Positions 4,926 through 8,182 of a DNA stretch of 8,182 nt are shown here, piece by piece. The DNA is from Bacteroidota bacterium (lineage in GTDB: Bacteria > Bacteroidota > Bacteroidia > Flavobacteriales_D > Crocinitomicaceae), in assembly GCA_016866375.1 (NCBI GenBank), contig VGMK01000083.1, forward strand, positions 1 to 8,182, written 5' to 3'. The number at the start of each line of letters is the position of its first letter. Positions within the stretch are counted from its first letter, which is position 1. The notes beneath the pieces are model-generated. The model was not told the DNA's origin. It saw nothing but the letters and a program-made list of their open reading frames with translations, and did not search any database. The position numbers and the translations under genes are program-made.

Positions 4926-7553
4926 ATGAAACTTTCCATTTTTCTAGTGTTTATGCTTACCTCTACGTTTTCAGTGATGGCACAACTAGTAAAAGTCAAC
5001 GGAAAGTGTTTCTCTAAAAACAATAAGGCCCTCCCCGGTGTGATTGTTGAGGTGGACTTGTACCCGAGAAATACGTTTATGAGCGATTCTTCAGGGTTAT
5101 ATTCATTTTATGCCAATCTAGGGGACACCTTAAAAATTAGGTACCGATACGATAGCAAGAGTATTCGCCTGGAGGTATTGATAAATCAAAACTCTTTACA
5201 AACAATAGAAACCGTAAAGTTTGATGTTCTCAGTGCAGGGCAGATTACCCTGAGAGAAGATAAGAGGGACCCTTTTGAGATTGAATATCTGAAGCCATTG
5301 GACTATCGCAAAATCACGGGGTCAGTAGAAAAAAGTCTTGTTTACAGCACCCCTGCAACAAGCAACAATGAGCTTACGTCAAATTACAATGTTCGTGGTG
5401 GAAATTACGATGAAAACTTGGTTTACGTGAATGGCTTTCAAATCTACCGACCATTTCTCACCCGAAGTGGCCAACAAGAAGGTATGAGCTTCATTCACAA
5501 TTCCTTGGTACAATCGCTTCAATTTTCAGCTGGTGGATTCCAAGCCAATTATGGCGATCGATTAAGTTCTGTTTTAGACATTACTTACAAATCTCCTGAC
5601 AGTCTTGAAGGAGGTGGAATCGTCTCACTTCTCGGTGTAGAGGGTTATGCGGGTCAACGTGTAAATCACCGCTTTAATTATTTGGTAGGGTCTCGCTATA
5701 GGTCGAATGGTTATTTTTTAAATTCATTGCCCACCAAAGGAGCATATAATCCGGTTTTTATCGACGCCCAATTTCTTGGCACCTTTACACTGAATGAAAA
5801 AACAGATTTAGTTCTTTTGGGCCACTACTCGTCGAATAACTTTAGGTTTAGTCCAGAAACTCAAAAAACAGATTTCGGTGTTGCAAATGAAGCATACAGG
5901 TTTGTGATTTATTTTGAGGGGCAAGAACAAACATCATTCGAGACAAGCATGGGTGGTCTCGCCTTGAAATATAAACCATCAAGGCAAATGAATTTAGATT
6001 TTTACACAACAATTTTTCACTCTGATGAAAAGGAATATTTTGATATCCTTGGGCAATATTATATCAACCAATTAGAAACTGATCCATCAAAAGAAGAGTT
6101 TGGTGATTCGATAGCTGTTCTGGGAGTTGGTTCTTTTTTGAATCACGGTAGAAATCGATTAAAAGCAAACATTGCAAATATTTATCATGAAGGAGAATTT
6201 CGTTTTAAACCAAGAAAAACAGGCAACACCTTAGGTCAGCATCAGGTAAAATGGGGAATAAACTTTCAACTTGACCAATTTTCTGATACATTGAGTGAAT
6301 GGAAATTACTTGACTCTGCGGGCTACAGTTTACCGCAAGGATCACCAAATGAGGTTGAATTATTTGAGACCGTAAAAAACCGAGCAAACTTAAAAGGCTC
6401 TCGAACTACGGCATTTGTTCAATGGAATTTTATCCATTCCTTAATCAAAAAAGATTTCGCTGTTTTCGTGCCCTACAGAAAATTCGATAAGGGTAAAAAA
6501 GAAAAACAATTTTGGAAAGACACTCTTGAGGAATCGGCATCTAGATGGGCAATTTCTCTTGGTTCTCGCGCCGGATTTACCTCTTTAAATGAGGAATTCT
6601 TTCTAACTCCACGCGTGTCCATTCAGTATTTCCCGAGGAATTATATGATTCAAAATGATAAATTGATTCGCAGACAAGTAGTTTACCGATTTTGCTCGGG
6701 TTTGTATTATCAGCCGCCTTTATATCGAGAATACCGCGATTTTTTCGGGAACTTACAGCTCAAGGTACAGTCTCAAAAATCCATACATGCCATTTTAGGA
6801 ACAGATTACTTTTTTCATTTGTGGGGAAGGAATACACCGTTTAAATTTAGTTCGGAGATTTACTACAAATACTTATGGAACATTAATCCTTACGAAATTG
6901 ATAATGTACGGACGCGATATTACGCTACCAACAATGCCCGCGGTTATGCCTATGGGTTAGACGCAAATATTAACGGAGAGTTTGTTTCAGGTATTGAATC
7001 ATTTTTTAAAATTGGGCTCATGTCCGTTAGAGAGGATATTTCCGGTGACAACTACAAGGCATATTACAACCAGGCAGGGGAACGTATTATTTTCGGATAT
7101 AGCGAGGATCAAGAAATAGTTGATTCAGCGATCATTGAGCCAGGGTTTATTCCCAGACCTACTGATCAATTACTGACCATTGGAACTTTAATACAGGATC
7201 AAATGCCCGGATTGGAGCAGTTTTCTGTGCAGATGGGATTACAATACGGGTCTCGATTACCCTATGGCCCTCCCGATCGCGAGCGATACAAGGATACCCT
7301 GAGGATGAAGTCTTATTTTAGAGTCGATATCGGATTTTCATACAATTTACTGGGAAAGCAGACAAAAAAGTCCACACATAAATGGATCAGTAGATTTGAG
7401 TCTGCCGAGGTGAGCTTGGAAATTTTCAATTTGCTCGGAATTAGAAATGTACTATCGAAACAATGGATTCAGGATGTGAACGGTACTTTTTTCTCAGTGC
7501 CAAATTATATGACCAACCGGCGCGTCAATTTAAAACTGTTAGTGCAATTTTAG
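4926..7553 (+). CDS. TonB-dependent outer-membrane receptor with carboxypeptidase-regulatory-like N-terminal domain
   Basis: This 875-residue protein is an outer-membrane beta-barrel transporter driven by TonB-ExbBD. A signal peptide (MKLSIFLVFMLTSTFSVMA, cleaved before Gln20) is followed by a carboxypeptidase-regulatory-like beta-sandwich (about 22-95, with the core GKCFSKNNKALPGVIVEVDL and a DSSGLYSFYA turn). The plug domain follows, with SNYNVRGGNYDENLVYVNGF (152-171) and SAGGFQANYGDRLSSVLDI (201-219). The rest is a barrel rich in aromatic alternating strands, ending in ...NLKLLVQF with a C-terminal Phe, as expected for BAM-assembled barrels. Length is typical of receptors without the SusC-type extension, and no SusD gene is adjacent. 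The substrate is unknown. The start has no Shine-Dalgarno site. A clear plus-strand promoter is missing; the best candidate, TTTG at 4825-4828 with a poor -7 at 4849-4856, overlaps the peptidase promoter. Its stop overlaps that of the convergent regulator gene. Confidence 0.94.
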   Translation: MKLSIFLVFMLTSTFSVMAQLVKVNGKCFSKNNKALPGVIVEVDLYPRNTFMSDSSGLYSFYANLGDTLKIRYRYDSKSIRLEVLINQNSLQTIETVKFDVLSAGQITLREDKRDPFEIEYLKPLDYRKITGSVEKSLVYSTPATSNNELTSNYNVRGGNYDENLVYVNGFQIYRPFLTRSGQQEGMSFIHNSLVQSLQFSAGGFQANYGDRLSSVLDITYKSPDSLEGGGIVSLLGVEGYAGQRVNHRFNYLVGSRYRSNGYFLNSLPTKGAYNPVFIDAQFLGTFTLNEKTDLVLLGHYSSNNFRFSPETQKTDFGVANEAYRFVIYFEGQEQTSFETSMGGLALKYKPSRQMNLDFYTTIFHSDEKEYFDILGQYYINQLETDPSKEEFGDSIAVLGVGSFLNHGRNRLKANIANIYHEGEFRFKPRKTGNTLGQHQVKWGINFQLDQFSDTLSEWKLLDSAGYSLPQGSPNEVELFETVKNRANLKGSRTTAFVQWNFIHSLIKKDFAVFVPYRKFDKGKKEKQFWKDTLEESASRWAISLGSRAGFTSLNEEFFLTPRVSIQYFPRNYMIQNDKLIRRQVVYRFCSGLYYQPPLYREYRDFFGNLQLKVQSQKSIHAILGTDYFFHLWGRNTPFKFSSEIYYKYLWNINPYEIDNVRTRYYATNNARGYAYGLDANINGEFVSGIESFFKIGLMSVREDISGDNYKAYYNQAGERIIFGYSEDQEIVDSAIIEPGFIPRPTDQLLTIGTLIQDQMPGLEQFSVQMGLQYGSRLPYGPPDRERYKDTLRMKSYFRVDIGFSYNLLGKQTKKSTHKWISRFESAEVSLEIFNLLGIRNVLSKQWIQDVNGTFFSVPNYMTNRRVNLKLLVQF

Positions 7554-8182
7554 TAGGCTGGCGTAAATAAAAACTTGTTGGGCGAAACTAACTTGGTTTT
7601 TACGGCATACATCACAATACCCGCTGTATTTTTAACACCTAATTTTCCCATGATATTTTTACGATGTGTATTTACTGTATGCTTGCTCAAAAACAATTGT
7701 TCAGCAATCTGTTCATTGGTTAAACCTTCCGCAATAAGAATAATGATTTCATTTTCACGATCAGAGAGGACAACTGCTCCGCAGGTGAAAGAACCGACGT
7801 CTAAATCATCTACATCGATGTTTGCTTTTTGAATTTTTTCAAGAATTTGCCCGCAAAAAAATTTATTACCCCTACTCGTTTCTTTAACGGCATCTTGAAT
7901 TTCAACCAGATCACAATCTTTTTTTATATAGCTAGTAACTCCTGAACGAAGGGCATCCACCAATACCTGTGCGCTCTGTTCGTCCGTTATGGCGAGCACT
8001 TTAAGTGCCTTGTTAATTTTTAATAGCTGAGGTATCACATCAATCGAAAATCCCTCAGAGGTATAATCAATCAATACAATATTTGGTTCAAATGACTTCA
8101 CTTGCTCCAATAATTCTTGACAATTTTGAGCTTCGCCAACAATTACGGTGTGTGGCTCACTCGTTAAAATTGCTCGTAATCC
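7550..8182 (-). CDS. LuxR/NarL-type response regulator (N-terminus cut by right edge)
   Basis: This is a DNA-binding response regulator: a receiver domain controlled by phosphorylation, joined to a LuxR-type helix-turn-helix. The frame is open from the stop at 7550-7552 to the window edge (210 residues visible), beginning GLRAILTSEPHTVIVGEAQN, a receiver sequence missing only about 10-20 residues. The TTG at 8108-8110 is an internal codon, not the start. Counting from the edge, the phosphoacceptor is Asp39 (VLIDY), the switch Thr is Thr66 (AITDE) and the conserved Lys is Lys87 (SYIKKD). The two early acidic residues fall outside. After Asp39 comes YTSEGF rather than the usual xxMPG. The LuxR domain is at about 139-195 (LSDRENEIIILIAEGLTNEQ, then LSKHTVNTHRKNIMGKLGV). 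The sensor kinase and target genes are not visible. It is convergent with the receptor gene with a stop-codon overlap. Confidence 0.95.
   Translation of the reverse strand, partial: GLRAILTSEPHTVIVGEAQNCQELLEQVKSFEPNIVLIDYTSEGFSIDVIPQLLKINKALKVLAITDEQSAQVLVDALRSGVTSYIKKDCDLVEIQDAVKETSRGNKFFCGQILEKIQKANIDVDDLDVGSFTCGAVVLSDRENEIIILIAEGLTNEQIAEQLFLSKHTVNTHRKNIMGKLGVKNTAGIVMYAVKTKLVSPNKFLFTPAY

Noticed and set aside
6205..6387. Minus-strand ORF of 60 codons
   Set aside because: It is antisense inside the receptor barrel region with no independent support.
4926..7553. SusC-type polysaccharide utilisation receptor
   Set aside because: No SusD-like gene is adjacent and no glycan enzymes are present; the length and plug region fit a general TonB-dependent receptor.
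7575..7832. Plus-strand ORF of 85 codons
   Set aside because: It is antisense to the LuxR-type helix-turn-helix domain, which is strongly conserved.
8108..8110. TTG as the start of the response regulator
   Set aside because: The frame stays open for 24 further codons to the window edge, and those codons encode a normal receiver sequence (GLRAIL...VIVGEA), so the start lies outside the window.

Overview
The window looks like the chromosome of an AT-rich member of the Bacteroidota, most likely Flavobacteriales. Three things point there. The S15 protein has the Bacteroidota-type variant NTGSTEGQIA. Promoters match the Bacteroidota pattern TTTG...TAnnTTTG. An outer-membrane TonB-dependent receptor carries an N-terminal carboxypeptidase-regulatory-like domain. 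Species cannot be named from this sequence alone.

Left part (1-1682, all minus strand): the N-terminal third of polynucleotide phosphorylase (pnp, cut by the left edge), a small four-helix-bundle gene of the S23/IVP family, and rpsO (ribosomal protein S15). rpsO and pnp are classical neighbours. Here the four-helix gene sits between them, and a strong intrinsic terminator closes rpsO before it. The extra gene is surrounded by unusual repeats: an 8-nt-periodic array running into its start codon, a second 8-nt-spaced set after its stop that is partly inverted relative to the first, and a tetranucleotide run in the pnp leader. This is the most unusual structure in the window.

Middle (1683-4873, minus strand): an unrecognised 175-residue membrane protein followed by a textbook terminator, and a large secreted M14-family zinc carboxypeptidase-like protein with a C-terminal glutamine-amidotransferase-like domain. 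The peptidase has a near-consensus promoter in the 134-bp gap shared with the divergent receptor gene.

Right part (4926-8182): an 875-residue TonB-dependent receptor on the plus strand, convergent with a LuxR-type response regulator on the minus strand. Their stop codons overlap. The regulator runs off the right edge, so its N-terminus is missing.

Functionally the window mixes RNA and translation housekeeping (PNPase, S15) with cell-envelope functions (membrane protein, exported peptidase, outer-membrane receptor). The receptor and peptidase may work together on peptide or protein material outside the cell, but that rests only on their divergent arrangement. There is no SusD-like partner, transposase, tRNA, rRNA or CRISPR array, and no gene-free stretch longer than about 155 bp.
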